Source of the DNA: Pseudomonas sp. ATCC PTA-122608
GTDB taxonomy: Bacteria > Pseudomonadota > Gammaproteobacteria > Pseudomonadales > Pseudomonadaceae
Assembly: GCF_001952855.1 (NCBI RefSeq)
Contig: NZ_LPNO01000016.1
Span: 62,001 to 126,000 of the forward strand
Direction: 5' to 3'
Length of the DNA: 64,000 nucleotides
Under the pieces are notes generated by a model. That model was given only the letters and a program-made list of their open reading frames with translations. It had not been told where the DNA came from and ran no database searches. This document shows positions 25,295 to 34,499 of this stretch, in pieces. The position numbers were made by a program, and so were the translations under genes. Positions within the stretch are counted from its first letter, which is position 1. The number at the start of each line of letters is the position of its first letter.

Positions 25295-26737
25295 TCAGCG
25301 TCCGGCGGTTTGCAACGGATACACCGATTCCCAGCCACCGCCCAACGCCTTGTACAACCCGACCATGGCCAGAGACACGCCGGTGGAGCTTTCCACCCAC
25401 TGCTCTTGCGTCGCCAGCAACGCGCTTTGCACCGTCAGCACGTTGACGAAATCCACCACGCCTTCGACGTATTGATGCTGCGCAGTAGCGAGGGCGATCT
25501 GGTTCTGCCGAACGGCTTCGGCAAGGCTGTCGCGGCGCAGTTGGCTGGCGTTGTAGCGAGTCAGCTGGTCGTCGATTTCATGCCAGGCCCGCAGCACGGT
25601 TTGCTGGTAGGCCAGGGCCGCTTCCTGTTGCTGGGCTTCGCGCAGATCGAGCATGCCTTGCAATCGGCCACCGTTGAAAATCGGCAAGCTCAGTTGTGGG
25701 CCAAAGGCGAATGCACGGGAACTCCACGAGCCGAGATCCGCCAACTGCAACGCCTGGGAGCCTACGCTGCCGGACAGGGTGATGCGCGGGTAGAAGTCGC
25801 CCTTGGCCACGCCGATGGAAGCGGTGGCGGCATGCAAGCGCGCTTCGGCCTGGCGGATATCGGGGCGTCGTTCGGCCAGTTGCGACGGCAGGCCGATGGC
25901 GACCTGGCGTTGGGTCTGCGGCACGGCGGCGTCCTTGGATAGCTCCGCGTACAAGGCTTGTGGCGGTTCGCCCATCAACAAGCTCAGGGCGTTGATCAGT
26001 TGGTCCTGGCGTTGCTGCAAGTCCGGCAGGCGCGCCTCGATGGCGGCGACTTGAGCGGCGGCTTCGGCTACGTCCAGGTCAGTGGCAACCCCGTCGGCCA
26101 AGCGCAGTTGCGACAGCTTGAGGCTGTGGCGGGCGACGTCCAAGTTTTGCTCGGTGACGGCCCGGGTGTTCTGCACACCGCGCAGTTGGATGTAGTCCTG
26201 GGCGGTTTCCGCCAGCACTGACAACAGCACGGCACGGCGGTCGTTTTCAGCGACTTGCAAGGTGGCGTCGGCGGCTTCGGTTTCGCGTTTTACCCGGCCC
26301 CAGAAGTCCAGTTCCCAGGCGGCGGAAAAGCCCATGTCCCACTGGTTAAAGGCCGAGCGGCCATTCTTGCCGGAGGGATCGCTCAAGCCATCGGCGCTGT
26401 TGCGTTGGCGCAGGTAATCGCCGGTGGCGTTGACGGTCGGGTAGCGCTCGGCAGTGATCACCTGGCGCGCCGCACGGCTTTGTTGCAGGCGACTGCTGGC
26501 GAGTTTCAGGTCGAGGTTATCGGTCAGCGCGCGACGGGTGAGCGCGGTGAGTTGTGCGTCATGGAACACTTCCCACCAGCGCTCCTCCAGCGGGTCGTTG
26601 ACCGCGTGGCTGGCGGCTTGTCGGCCCTGAGGCTCGGTCCATTTGCCCAGCGGGTTTTGCGGGCGCTGAAAGTCCGGGCCGACGGTGCAGGCACTCAGGC
26701 TGAACAAGCTCAAGGTAATCCAGGCGAGGCGTCTCAT
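25295..26737 (-). CDS. NodT-family outer-membrane factor of the EmrAB-type pump
   Basis: This is a 480-residue lipoprotein channel. The signal MRRLAWITLSLFSLSAC gives the lipidated Cys17, followed by TVGPDFQRPQNP, the family start. Two OEP repeats are visible, the second around RRPDIRQAEARLHAATASIG. It overlaps the adaptor gene by 4 bases and is last in the operon. It differs clearly in sequence from the other NodT protein in this window, so the two are separate pump sets rather than a recent duplication. Confidence 0.92.
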   Translation of the reverse strand: MRRLAWITLSLFSLSACTVGPDFQRPQNPLGKWTEPQGRQAASHAVNDPLEERWWEVFHDAQLTALTRRALTDNLDLKLASSRLQQSRAARQVITAERYPTVNATGDYLRQRNSADGLSDPSGKNGRSAFNQWDMGFSAAWELDFWGRVKRETEAADATLQVAENDRRAVLLSVLAETAQDYIQLRGVQNTRAVTEQNLDVARHSLKLSQLRLADGVATDLDVAEAAAQVAAIEARLPDLQQRQDQLINALSLLMGEPPQALYAELSKDAAVPQTQRQVAIGLPSQLAERRPDIRQAEARLHAATASIGVAKGDFYPRITLSGSVGSQALQLADLGSWSSRAFAFGPQLSLPIFNGGRLQGMLDLREAQQQEAALAYQQTVLRAWHEIDDQLTRYNASQLRRDSLAEAVRQNQIALATAQHQYVEGVVDFVNVLTVQSALLATQEQWVESSTGVSLAMVGLYKALGGGWESVYPLQTAGR

Positions 26738-27792
26738 TGCTGGGCGACCTCGCGTGGCTGGGCGGCGGCGTGGGTGTCGACGCTGGCTTCCACCGACATG
26801 CCGACCCGCAGGCGTTCGGTCAGCGCCTGGCCGGGCTCCAGAATGATTTTCACCGGAATGCGCTGCACCACCTTGGTGAAGTTGCCGGTGGCGTTGTCCG
26901 GCTTGACCGAGGCAAACGTCACTCCAGTGGCCGGCGCCAGGCTTTCAAGGTGCCCCTTGAGCACGTCACCGTCGAGGCTGTCGACCCGCACTTCAACCGC
27001 TTGGCCTGCGTGCATGTGGGACAGTTGGGTCTCCTGGAAATTAGCCACCACATAAGCCTCGGCCAGCGGCACCACGGCGAGGATCTTGCTGCCCGGCGTC
27101 ACATAGGCGCCAACCCGCACCGCGCGCTCACCGACCATGCCGTCCACCGGCGCGACGATGCGGGTGTACGACAGCTGAAAGCTGGCCATTTCCAGTGCGG
27201 CCTGGGCACGTTTCAAACCGCCTTCGGCCGCATCCCGCTGGGCGCTGAGGATTTCCACCTGCTTGCGCTCGGCAGCCAGCACCGCCGTGGCATTCGCCAG
27301 GCGTGCGGTGGCCTGGTCAATACGCGTCTTGGCTTGCTGGGCGTTCTGCACGGTGCCGGCGCCTACACCCGCGAGGTGGTTGTAGCGGTTCAGTTCGTGT
27401 TCGGCAAACGCCACTTCGGCGCGATCCGCCGCCACAGTCGCCTGGGCCTGGGCAATCACCGAGCTTTGGCGCTCCAGGGTTGCCGTGGCATTTTTCAGCT
27501 GCGCCTGGGCCACCAGCGTATCGGCATCGGCCGCCTGGGCAGCGGCGCGGAAGTCACGGTCATCGATCAGCGCCAGCAACTGCCCGGCCTTGACCCGCTG
27601 GTTGTCTTCCACCAGCACTTCCTTGATGAAGCCGGCCACACGCGGCGCCACCAGGGTGTAGTCAGCGGCGACGAAGGCGTCGTTGGTGCTCTGGCGTTTG
27701 CTGCCGAACACACCCGGCGCCAGCAGGTAAACCAGCACACCTACGGCAAACACGGTGATGACGGTTACAGCGATTTTGTCTTTGCTTTTCAT
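26734..27792 (-). CDS. EmrA-type membrane fusion protein
   Basis: This is a 352-residue periplasmic adaptor with one N-terminal anchor (VTVITVFAVGVLVYLL). It shows the typical EmrA segment STNDAFVAADYTLVAPRVAG, an alanine-rich coiled-coil hairpin (about residues 75-190), and the returning lipoyl part YTRIVAPVDGMVGERAVRVG followed by AYVVANFQETQLSHM. The pairing with a 14-helix MFS pump upstream and an outer-membrane channel downstream identifies it as the linker of a tripartite drug exporter. Confidence 0.92.
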   Translation of the reverse strand: MKSKDKIAVTVITVFAVGVLVYLLAPGVFGSKRQSTNDAFVAADYTLVAPRVAGFIKEVLVEDNQRVKAGQLLALIDDRDFRAAAQAADADTLVAQAQLKNATATLERQSSVIAQAQATVAADRAEVAFAEHELNRYNHLAGVGAGTVQNAQQAKTRIDQATARLANATAVLAAERKQVEILSAQRDAAEGGLKRAQAALEMASFQLSYTRIVAPVDGMVGERAVRVGAYVTPGSKILAVVPLAEAYVVANFQETQLSHMHAGQAVEVRVDSLDGDVLKGHLESLAPATGVTFASVKPDNATGNFTKVVQRIPVKIILEPGQALTERLRVGMSVEASVDTHAAAQPREVAQQ

Positions 27793-27818
27793 AACAATCC
27801 CTTTGGCTCAGTGAGCAA

Positions 27819-29354
27819 TCAAGTCGGCGCGCGGGGCGGATAAATCCGCGTCGGCATCCAGAAAATCAGCAGGATCAACGCCGCCGCGACACCGGCCATG
27901 ACGTAGTAGAGATCCGAAGAGGTGAGCACCACGGCCTGCTCGTGCAGCCGATGGGCAAGGCCGGCGGCATCGCTGTCGGCCAGGGGCGAGTTGCCCAGGC
28001 TGTCCACCAGCATGGTCGAGTGGAAATGCAGGCGGTGTGTGGTCAGGGCATCGAGCACGCCGGTGGCGACCACGGCAGCCAGGCCTTTCACGGTGTTGAA
28101 CCACGCCGAGGCGAAAGGCCCGTCCTGGGGCGTGATGCTGCCGGTGGAGAGCATCAGCAGCGGCAACACCGCCATCGGTTGCCCGAAGATTTGCAGCAGT
28201 TGCAGCACGTAGAAATCATCGCGAATCCATGCCGACGTGAGTTGCGCCCCGCCCACGCAGGACAGGATCAACATGCTCAAGCCAATGCCCAATACCCAGC
28301 GGCAATCGACCCAGCGCAAGTTGCACAACGCCGCCACCAACGGCAGTGCGATCAACTGCGGCAGCGCCATGATCAGCATCACCGGTGCAGTTTGCAGCGG
28401 GCGGTAGCCTTGGACCTGGGCCAGGTAGCTGGACGGAATGATGGTCACCGCCAGCAGCACGATCAGCACCCCGGCGAGCACAATCAGCGCGAACGACAGG
28501 TTGCGCAGCCCAAGCATCTGCAACTTGAAAAACGGCATCGGGTGCGACCACTCGTTGATCATGAACAGCACCAGCAACACCAGGCCGCCGATCAACAATG
28601 AGGTAATCAGCGGCGACTCGAACCAGTCCAGCCGATTGCCCTGCAACAGGCCGATCACCAGCATGCAGATCGCCGGGAACCCCAGCAGCAGGCCGCGCCA
28701 GTTGAACTGCCTGAAGCGCTCCAGGCGCAACGGGTCCTGAGGCAAGCCGTAGGCCACGGCGGCCATGGCCAGCAGGCACGGCCCGACAATCTGCCAGAAC
28801 GCCCATTGCCAACCGACGTATTCGGTCCACATGGCCGCCAGCGGTGTGCCGAGGCTGGGGCCGAAGGTTGCGGTCAGGGCGTAGCCGGCCAGGCCGTATA
28901 GCTTGACGTGGGCCGGCAGGAACCGCAGGGCCACGGTCATCAGCATCGGCGGCAAGGCGCCGCCGGCCAGGCCTTGCACGGTGCGCAAAATCAGCAGGCT
29001 TTCGTAATTCGGTGCGAACGGGCACAGCACGCCAAGCACGGTGAACAGCCCAATGGCGCACAGGGTGAAACGGCGCAGAGAGAACGTCACCGAACACCAG
29101 GGTGCAAAGGCCATCGCCGAGACGGAGGTGGCGGTGTACGCAGCCACCAGCCAGGTGCCTTCGTCGAAGCCGATGTACATCGCACCGCGAATATCGGCGA
29201 GGGCAACTTTGGTCACCATCTCGTTGAGACCGGACACCAGCACTGCGAGCAACACGCCCACCAGGCCGATGATGATGCGCGGGCCGAAAACGGGCGGGGT
29301 GATGGCGGTCGGCTTGGCTGCGGCCAGGGGTGCGGGAGCAGCGAGGGACGTCAT
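27819..29354 (-). CDS. EmrB/QacA-type MFS drug transporter (DHA2)
   Basis: This 511-residue proton-driven exporter has about 14 hydrophobic helices. Recognisable motifs are the opening helix GLVGVLLAVLVSGLNEMVTK, then FDEGTWLVAAYTATS in helix 2, and the antiporter motif C region around GYALTATFGPSLGTPLAAMW. It is first in a three-gene operon (pump, adaptor, outer-membrane factor). The promoter region holds a 21-base inverted repeat. The substrate cannot be read from sequence. Confidence 0.92.
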   Translation of the reverse strand: MTSLAAPAPLAAAKPTAITPPVFGPRIIIGLVGVLLAVLVSGLNEMVTKVALADIRGAMYIGFDEGTWLVAAYTATSVSAMAFAPWCSVTFSLRRFTLCAIGLFTVLGVLCPFAPNYESLLILRTVQGLAGGALPPMLMTVALRFLPAHVKLYGLAGYALTATFGPSLGTPLAAMWTEYVGWQWAFWQIVGPCLLAMAAVAYGLPQDPLRLERFRQFNWRGLLLGFPAICMLVIGLLQGNRLDWFESPLITSLLIGGLVLLVLFMINEWSHPMPFFKLQMLGLRNLSFALIVLAGVLIVLLAVTIIPSSYLAQVQGYRPLQTAPVMLIMALPQLIALPLVAALCNLRWVDCRWVLGIGLSMLILSCVGGAQLTSAWIRDDFYVLQLLQIFGQPMAVLPLLMLSTGSITPQDGPFASAWFNTVKGLAAVVATGVLDALTTHRLHFHSTMLVDSLGNSPLADSDAAGLAHRLHEQAVVLTSSDLYYVMAGVAAALILLIFWMPTRIYPPRAPT

Positions 29355-29418
29355 GAACTACAACTCGGAATAGGAAATACCCGAGCAGTTTAATCAGGCT
29401 TAGACATGACAAAAAGTG

Positions 29419-29439
29419 ACTTATAGGAAGCTTATAAGT
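29419..29439. promoter_or_regulatory. Inverted repeat upstream of the EmrB-type operon
   Basis: ACTTATA (29419-29425) and TATAAGT (29433-29439) are perfect 7-base arms with a 7-base spacer, centred 75 bases upstream of the pump ATG. It fits a dimeric regulator site, and each arm also resembles a -10 element. The LysR protein encoded next door is one candidate binder. Confidence 0.5.
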
Positions 29440-29474
29440 GCACCAGACGCAATGATCAAAATGTAGGCGACCTC

Positions 29475-29562
29475 TGTGGGAGCCGGGCTTGCCCGCGACG
29501 GCATCACCTCGCTATTCCTGAAAAACCGGGTCGCCCGCATCGCAGGCAAGCCAGCTCCCACA
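29475..29562. repeat. REP pair (diverged REPIN)
   Basis: Inverted REP-like arms TGTGGGAGCCGGGCTTGCCC (from 29475) and GGCAAGCCAGCTCCCACA (ending 29562) flank a loop of about 35 bases. The arms match imperfectly, unlike the other two REPINs in the window. They fill the gap between the LysR gene and the pump operon. Confidence 0.8.
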
Positions 29563-29583
29563 TCGACCGAGCTCACTTGCGAC

Positions 29584-30504
29584 TCACGTGGGCTGGGCTT
29601 CTTGCCACGTCGCCTCGCAGCATTCACGCATGGTCTCGCGTAGCCATTTATGGGCCGGGTCTTTGTCGAAACGCGGGTGCCAGGCCTGGGTCAACACCAG
29701 TGTGGGCAGGGAGATTGGCAGGGTGAATGCGCGCAACGGCAGCTTCAGGCGATTGGCGCTGTAGAGCGCTTCCTTGGGCACCGGCAGGATCAGGTCGGAG
29801 TCCGGCAGCATGAACATCGCGCCGTGAAACCCCGGGGCGATCATGGCGACTCGACGTTCCAGGCCCTGGGCGTTCAGCGCCGTGTCGATCGGCCCACGGG
29901 CGATGCCGCGTCGGGAGATGCTGATGTGGGAGTAGCTGGCGAACCGTGCAGCGGTGATCTCTCCATCGAACAACGGATGGCCTTCCCGCGCCAGCCCGAC
30001 GAAGGTGGTGGTGAACAGATTCTGCACCTTCACTTCCGGGGTGATCGGCATGGTATTGCCCACCCGCAGGTCGAGCCGGCCTTCCCGCAGGGCTTCATCA
30101 TCGGTGTCGCCTTCGGGCACGAAGCGCAGCTCGCACAGCGGAGCCATACGCTCCATGGTGTCGAACAGCCGACCGCCATACACCCCGACAAAAAAGTCAT
30201 TGGCCCGCACGCTGAATCGGCGGCGCAACGTGCGCAAGTCCACTTCGTCCGCCGAGCGGAACAGCAGCGCCGCCTGTTCCACCACATTACGCACCTGGCC
30301 CTGCAACTCCAGGGCCTTGGGCGTCGGCACCAGGCCGCGACCGGCGCGCACCAGGATCGGATCACCCACTGCCTCTCGGATTCGCGTGAGGGTGCGGCTC
30401 ATGGCGGCCGGGCTCAGGTTCATCCGCCGTGCGGCACCCACCACACTGCCCTCGTCGAGCAAGGCGTCGAGGGCGACCAGCAGGTTCATGTCCGGTAATT
30501 GCAT
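29584..30504 (-). CDS. LysR-family transcriptional regulator
   Basis: This is a 306-residue regulator. The N-terminal winged helix starts MQLPDMNLLVALDALLDEGS and continues GAARRMNLSPAAMSRTLTRI, with the Ser/Pro-rich recognition helix of the NodD/LeuO-like branch. The C-terminal effector domain runs from about residue 90. GTG at 30513 is an alternative start. The gene lies upstream of the pump operon on the same strand, separated by a REP pair, and is not divergent from any neighbour, so its target is unclear; the pump is a reasonable guess. Confidence 0.9.
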   Translation of the reverse strand: MQLPDMNLLVALDALLDEGSVVGAARRMNLSPAAMSRTLTRIREAVGDPILVRAGRGLVPTPKALELQGQVRNVVEQAALLFRSADEVDLRTLRRRFSVRANDFFVGVYGGRLFDTMERMAPLCELRFVPEGDTDDEALREGRLDLRVGNTMPITPEVKVQNLFTTTFVGLAREGHPLFDGEITAARFASYSHISISRRGIARGPIDTALNAQGLERRVAMIAPGFHGAMFMLPDSDLILPVPKEALYSANRLKLPLRAFTLPISLPTLVLTQAWHPRFDKDPAHKWLRETMRECCEATWQEAQPT

Positions 30505-30560
30505 GCCAAGCACTCGTGATGGATTGGGAGTGAACTTGGCGCAATCGTAGCAGGCTTCTC

Positions 30561-30660
30561 TGTAGGAGCGAGCTTGCTCGCGAAGAACGTTAACGATAAC
30601 GCGGGCATCCTGATGGGGCGCGTTGCCTGGGCATTTTTCGCGAGCAAGCTCGCTCCTACA
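30561..30660. repeat. REPIN with perfect 24-bp arms
   Basis: TGTAGGAGCGAGCTTGCTCG continues to 30584, and its exact complement spans 30637-30660, around a 52-base loop. It is a different REP subtype (TAGGAGCGAGC) from the one at 5763. It lies between the LysR start and the ABC permease stop. Confidence 0.9.
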
Positions 30661-30675
30661 GGGAGCAGCAGGTGA

Positions 30676-31524
30676 TTAACGTTGCATGCCCCAGCGCTTT
30701 ACGGTGACGCGCTCCAAAGTGTCGAACACCAGGTTTTCCACCAGCAGACCGATCAGGATTACCACCGCTAACCCGGCAAATACTTTGTCGGTGTAGAGCT
30801 CGTTGCGGTTCTGGAAGATGTACCAGCCCAGCCCGCCCTTGCCGCTGGTGGCGCCGAATACCAGCTCGGCCGCAATCAGCGTGCGCCAGGCAAACGCCCA
30901 GCCGATTTTCAGCCCGGCGAGGATCGACGGCAGCGCCGCCGGGATCAGGATGAACAGCACAAAACGCATGCCCTTGAGGCCGTAATTGCGACCGGCCATG
31001 CGCAGGGTTTCCGAGACACCGAGAAATCCTGAATAGGTGTTGAGCGCCAGCGCCCACAGCACTGAATGCACCAGCACGAAGATCAGGCTGTTCTGCCCCA
31101 GGCCAAACCACAACAGCGCCAGCGGCAGCAGGGCAATCGCCGGCAACGGGTTGAACATCGAGGTCAGGGTGCTCAGCAAGTCGCGACCCAATTGGGTGGA
31201 CACCGCCAGGGTGGTCAGGGCGAACGCCAGCACAATGCCGATCAGGTAACCCTTGATCAGCACCACCAGCGAGATGCTGACCTTGCTCAACAGCTCGCCA
31301 CTGGCCATGCCGTCGTAGAACGCGCTCAGGGTCTGCAGGAAGCTTGGCAGCAGCAGGTCATTGTTCTGGTAACGCGCGGCCGCTTCCCAGAGGATCGCGA
31401 GCACGATCAGGATCAGGCTTTTACGCAGCCAGCCTTGTTGCCACAAGCGCTGACGCCACGGTAACTCGCGCTCTACGCGAACACCGGGCAAAGGTTCGAG
31501 AGTGATTTCATATTCCTGGCGCAT
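30676..31524 (-). CDS. ABC transporter permease (TauC/SsuC type)
   Basis: This is a 282-residue inner-membrane permease with about six helices. The EAA-type loop that contacts the ATPase is visible as LAGLKIGWAFAWRTLIAAEL. The segment FNPLPAIALLPLALLWFGLG is typical of the nitrate/sulfonate/taurine permease family. It is the last gene of a four-gene unit and 12 bases separate it from the ATPase gene. Import of an organosulfur compound is likely from the dioxygenase partner. Confidence 0.9.
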   Translation of the reverse strand: MRQEYEITLEPLPGVRVERELPWRQRLWQQGWLRKSLILIVLAILWEAAARYQNNDLLLPSFLQTLSAFYDGMASGELLSKVSISLVVLIKGYLIGIVLAFALTTLAVSTQLGRDLLSTLTSMFNPLPAIALLPLALLWFGLGQNSLIFVLVHSVLWALALNTYSGFLGVSETLRMAGRNYGLKGMRFVLFILIPAALPSILAGLKIGWAFAWRTLIAAELVFGATSGKGGLGWYIFQNRNELYTDKVFAGLAVVILIGLLVENLVFDTLERVTVKRWGMQR

Positions 31525-31536
31525 GGTGGAAACCCT

Positions 31537-32388
31537 TCAATAAGCGATGCGGATATCGGCGAAACCCAGCTCGGTTTCCGCCTCGGGCGCTTCATCAAAC
31601 AACAGCCGATGAATGCGCCGCGCCGAAGCCTGGAACGCCACACCGCCAAGGCTGTGCAGGTCGTATTGATGGCTGTGGATTTCCGCCCGCACCCGCCCGG
31701 GATGCGGCGACAGCAACAGGATGCGGTTGCCCACCACCAGCGCTTCTTCGATGGAGTGGGTGACGAACAACAACGTGAAGCGCACCTCTTCCCAGAGCAG
31801 CAGCAACTCTTCCTGCATCTTGCGTCGGGTCAGCGCATCGAGGGCGGCGAAGGGTTCGTCCATCAGCAGGATTTTCGGCTGCATGGCCAACGCCCGGGCG
31901 ATGGCCACACGGGCCTTCATGCCGCCGGACAGGGTGTGCGGATAGGCATCGGCAAAGGCCGTAAGGCCGACTTTTTCCAGGTAGTACAGCGCCCGTTCTT
32001 CGGCCTCGCGACGCTTGAGGGTCTTGGAGGCGAGCAGCGGAAACATGACGTTCTGCTTGACGGTTTTCCACGGCGGCAGTTGGTCGAATTCCTGGAACAC
32101 CACAATGCGGTCCGGCCCCGGTTGCTCGACTTTTTGCCCGAGCAAACGGATCTCGCCTTCGCAGGGTTTGATAAAGCCGGCGATGGATTTCAGCAATGTC
32201 GATTTGCCGCAGCCCGAAGGCCCCAGCAGTACAAAGCGGTCCGCCGGGTCGATCTCGAAACTGACCTGGTGGGTGGCTCGCACCACTCGTTCGGGCGTGC
32301 GGTATTCAAGGCTGACGTGGTCCACCGACAGCAACGCTTCGGTGGTTTTCGGGTTGCTGGCCGTGTGGCCTTGCAAGGGTGCGTTCAT
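31537..32388 (-). CDS. ABC transporter ATP-binding protein (TauB/SsuB type)
   Basis: This is a 283-residue ATPase with Walker A GPSGCGKST, signature LSGGMKARVAIARAL, Walker B ILLMDEPFAALD and the switch His in FVTHSIEEAL. It energises the adjacent permease. The ATG at 32388 has AGGGAG 6 bases upstream and follows the stop of the binding-protein gene after a single base; an in-frame extension to 32466 lies within that gene and is not needed. Confidence 0.93.
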   Translation of the reverse strand: MNAPLQGHTASNPKTTEALLSVDHVSLEYRTPERVVRATHQVSFEIDPADRFVLLGPSGCGKSTLLKSIAGFIKPCEGEIRLLGQKVEQPGPDRIVVFQEFDQLPPWKTVKQNVMFPLLASKTLKRREAEERALYYLEKVGLTAFADAYPHTLSGGMKARVAIARALAMQPKILLMDEPFAALDALTRRKMQEELLLLWEEVRFTLLFVTHSIEEALVVGNRILLLSPHPGRVRAEIHSHQYDLHSLGGVAFQASARRIHRLLFDEAPEAETELGFADIRIAY

Positions 32389-32389
32389 G

Positions 32390-33415
32390 TCAGCTCCCTT
32401 GCAGCGGTTTGGCGTCCTGGAAGAAGTAATCCTTCCACGATTCGGGTTTGTTTTTGATCGCGCCAACGCGGTAGAGGAATTCCGCCAGCGGGTAAGTATT
32501 TTTCGGTGTGACGCTGAATTCGAACTGCGGGTTTTCGATGATTTTCAGCAGGTCGGCGCGGTCGATCTTGGCTTTGGTGACACGGATGTAGGTATCGGCG
32601 GCGGCGCCTTTGTCGTTCTGGGCGAACTGGGCCGCTTCGGTCAGCGCCTCGACGAACGCCTTGTAGGTTTTCGGGTTGTCGTTGCGGAATTTCTCGGTGG
32701 CAAACAACACCGTCGGCGAGTTCGGGCCGAGGATGTCGTAGGAGTTGAGCACCACGTGCACGTTCGGGTTGGTCAGGGCCTGTTCCTGGAACGGCGGGTT
32801 GGAGAAATGCCCGGTCAGTTCGGTGCCACCGGCGATCAGCGCAGCCGTGGCATCCGGGTGCGGGACAGCCACGGTGTACTTGTCGAGGCGGTTGAATTCC
32901 TTGTCGCCCCACTGCTTGGCCGCGGCGTATTGCAGGAAGCGCGACTGTACGGAGACGCCCACTGCGGGTACGGCAATGCGGTCTTTTTCGGTGAAGTCGG
33001 CAATGGTTTTGACCTTGGGATTGTTGCTCACCAGGTAGTAAGGGAAGTTGCCCAGAGAGGCGACGGCTTTCACGTTCTGCTTGCCGTGGGTGCGGTCCCA
33101 GATGGTCAACAGCGGGCCGACACCAGCCCCGGCGATGTCGATGGAACCGGAGAGCAACGCATCGTTGACGGCGGCGCCGCCGGACAGCTGGGTCCAGTCG
33201 ACCTTGATGTCGATGCCTTCCTGCTTGCCGTACTTCTCGATCAGGCTCTGATCGCGCACCACGTTGAGCAACAGGTAGACGATGCCGAACTGCTCGGCGA
33301 TGCGAATCTCGCCTTCGGCCTGGGCGGCGGCAGGTGCAACAAGGCTGCCGGCCAGCAGGCTGACGCCCAGGCCGACCGTCGCAGCCAGGCGCGCAAACGG
33401 GATTTTCTTGGACAT
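32390..33415 (-). CDS. Periplasmic substrate-binding protein (TauA/SsuA-like)
   Basis: This is a 341-residue binding protein with signal peptide MSKKIPFARLAATVGLGVSL ending near AAAQA. Features of the NMT1/TauA family include IRIAEQFGIVYLLLNVVRDQ, the loop DWTQLSGGAAVNDALLSGSI and DIAGAGVGPLL. I prefer the ATG at 33415 to that at 33421 because GGAG is 7 bases upstream of the former. It captures the ligand for the TauBC-type membrane complex. The exact ligand (taurine, another sulfonate, or a sulfate ester) is open. Confidence 0.88.
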   Translation of the reverse strand: MSKKIPFARLAATVGLGVSLLAGSLVAPAAAQAEGEIRIAEQFGIVYLLLNVVRDQSLIEKYGKQEGIDIKVDWTQLSGGAAVNDALLSGSIDIAGAGVGPLLTIWDRTHGKQNVKAVASLGNFPYYLVSNNPKVKTIADFTEKDRIAVPAVGVSVQSRFLQYAAAKQWGDKEFNRLDKYTVAVPHPDATAALIAGGTELTGHFSNPPFQEQALTNPNVHVVLNSYDILGPNSPTVLFATEKFRNDNPKTYKAFVEALTEAAQFAQNDKGAAADTYIRVTKAKIDRADLLKIIENPQFEFSVTPKNTYPLAEFLYRVGAIKNKPESWKDYFFQDAKPLQGS

Positions 33416-33429
33416 GGTCATGCTCCGGA

Positions 33430-34323
33430 TCAGAAAGGCGCGTCGCCCTGGATGGTGGTGCGGAACAGCTTGCGCCGCAGGTGGCTTGGGCTGCCGGCCG
33501 CCAGATGGATCAGCGAGCGGTTGTCCCAGAACACCAGGTCGTGGGGCTGCCACTGATGGCGGTAGATGTTTTCGGGCAGCACACTGTGGGCGTAGAGCTG
33601 AGCCAGCAGGTCACGGCTTTCATCGTCCGGCAGGCCGACGATACGGGTGGTGAAGCCCTCGCTGACGAACAACGCCTTGCGGCCGTTTTCCGGGTGGGTG
33701 CGTACGATCGGGTGCACCACTTCCGCCACCTGAGCGAGCTGCTCAGGGGTGAGGGTCGGGCGCCAGTTGCCTTCGAATTTGGTTTCGCTGTAGCGCGCCG
33801 TGTAGGAGTGCGCGGCGCTGCGACCTTCGACAGCCTTGCGCAGGCGCTCGGGCAGTTGGTCCCAGGCTTTGTGCATGTCGGCGAACAAGGTGTCGCCGCC
33901 TTCGGACGGCAGCTCCTGGGCATGGAGCATCGAGCCGAGGCTCGGCAGCTCTTTGTAGGAGAGATCCGAGTGCCAGAACTTGCCGGCGTCTCCCAGGCCG
34001 ATGGATTGGCCGTTTTCGAGGATGTTGGAGACGATCAGGATTTCCGGGTGGTTGGCCAGCAGGAATTGTTTGAGCACGTGGATTTGCAGCACACCGAAGC
34101 GGCGGCTGAAGGCGATCTGTTGTTCGGGGGTGATGCGTTGGTCGCGGAAGACCACGACGTGATGATCCAGGTGCGCGCGATGGATGCGGGCGAAGTCCTG
34201 GTCGCTGACCGGGCGGGTCAGGTCCAGGCCAATGATCTCGGCGCCGACGCTGCCGGGAAATGGACGGATCTCAAAGGTTTGTGCAGTGTCGTTCGCTGTT
34301 GGAACAGTAGAGGTGGCAGACAT
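33430..34323 (-). CDS. TauD/TfdA-family 2-oxoglutarate-dependent dioxygenase
   Basis: This is a 297-residue Fe(II)/2-oxoglutarate dioxygenase. The iron triad is visible: H118 and D120 in FWHSDLSY, and distal H273 in WDNRSLIHLAAG. R284 and R288 near the end fit the 2-oxoglutarate-binding arginine. Family members release sulfite from taurine (TauD) or sulfate from alkyl sulfates (AtsK) to feed sulfur metabolism. Being first in an operon with a sulfonate-type ABC importer supports such a role. Which of the two substrates it uses cannot be decided by reading. Confidence 0.88.
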   Translation of the reverse strand: MSATSTVPTANDTAQTFEIRPFPGSVGAEIIGLDLTRPVSDQDFARIHRAHLDHHVVVFRDQRITPEQQIAFSRRFGVLQIHVLKQFLLANHPEILIVSNILENGQSIGLGDAGKFWHSDLSYKELPSLGSMLHAQELPSEGGDTLFADMHKAWDQLPERLRKAVEGRSAAHSYTARYSETKFEGNWRPTLTPEQLAQVAEVVHPIVRTHPENGRKALFVSEGFTTRIVGLPDDESRDLLAQLYAHSVLPENIYRHQWQPHDLVFWDNRSLIHLAAGSPSHLRRKLFRTTIQGDAPF

Positions 34324-34448
34324 GAGTTCACTCCCGGACGGTCAGGAGAGTGACTTTATAGTCATAAGAACGGCATTTTAAATACCGTTAACGAATATCG
34401 ATATGGCTTTTGTACAGGCCATGGCGCTTGGGTGTTTTGGAGGGCCTC

Positions 34449-34473
34449 ATCGCGGGCAAGCCCGGCTCCCACA
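34449..34473. repeat. Single REP element
   Basis: GCGGGCAAGCCCGGCTCCCA within 34449-34473 matches the REP cores seen elsewhere in the window but has no inverted partner. Part of it (GCCCGGC, 34460-34466) pairs with GCCGGGC (34481-34487), which may give a terminator-like stem at the end of the lap secretion genes. Confidence 0.65.
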
Positions 34474-34499
34474 GGGGACGGCCGGGCGTGCAGTCGGGA

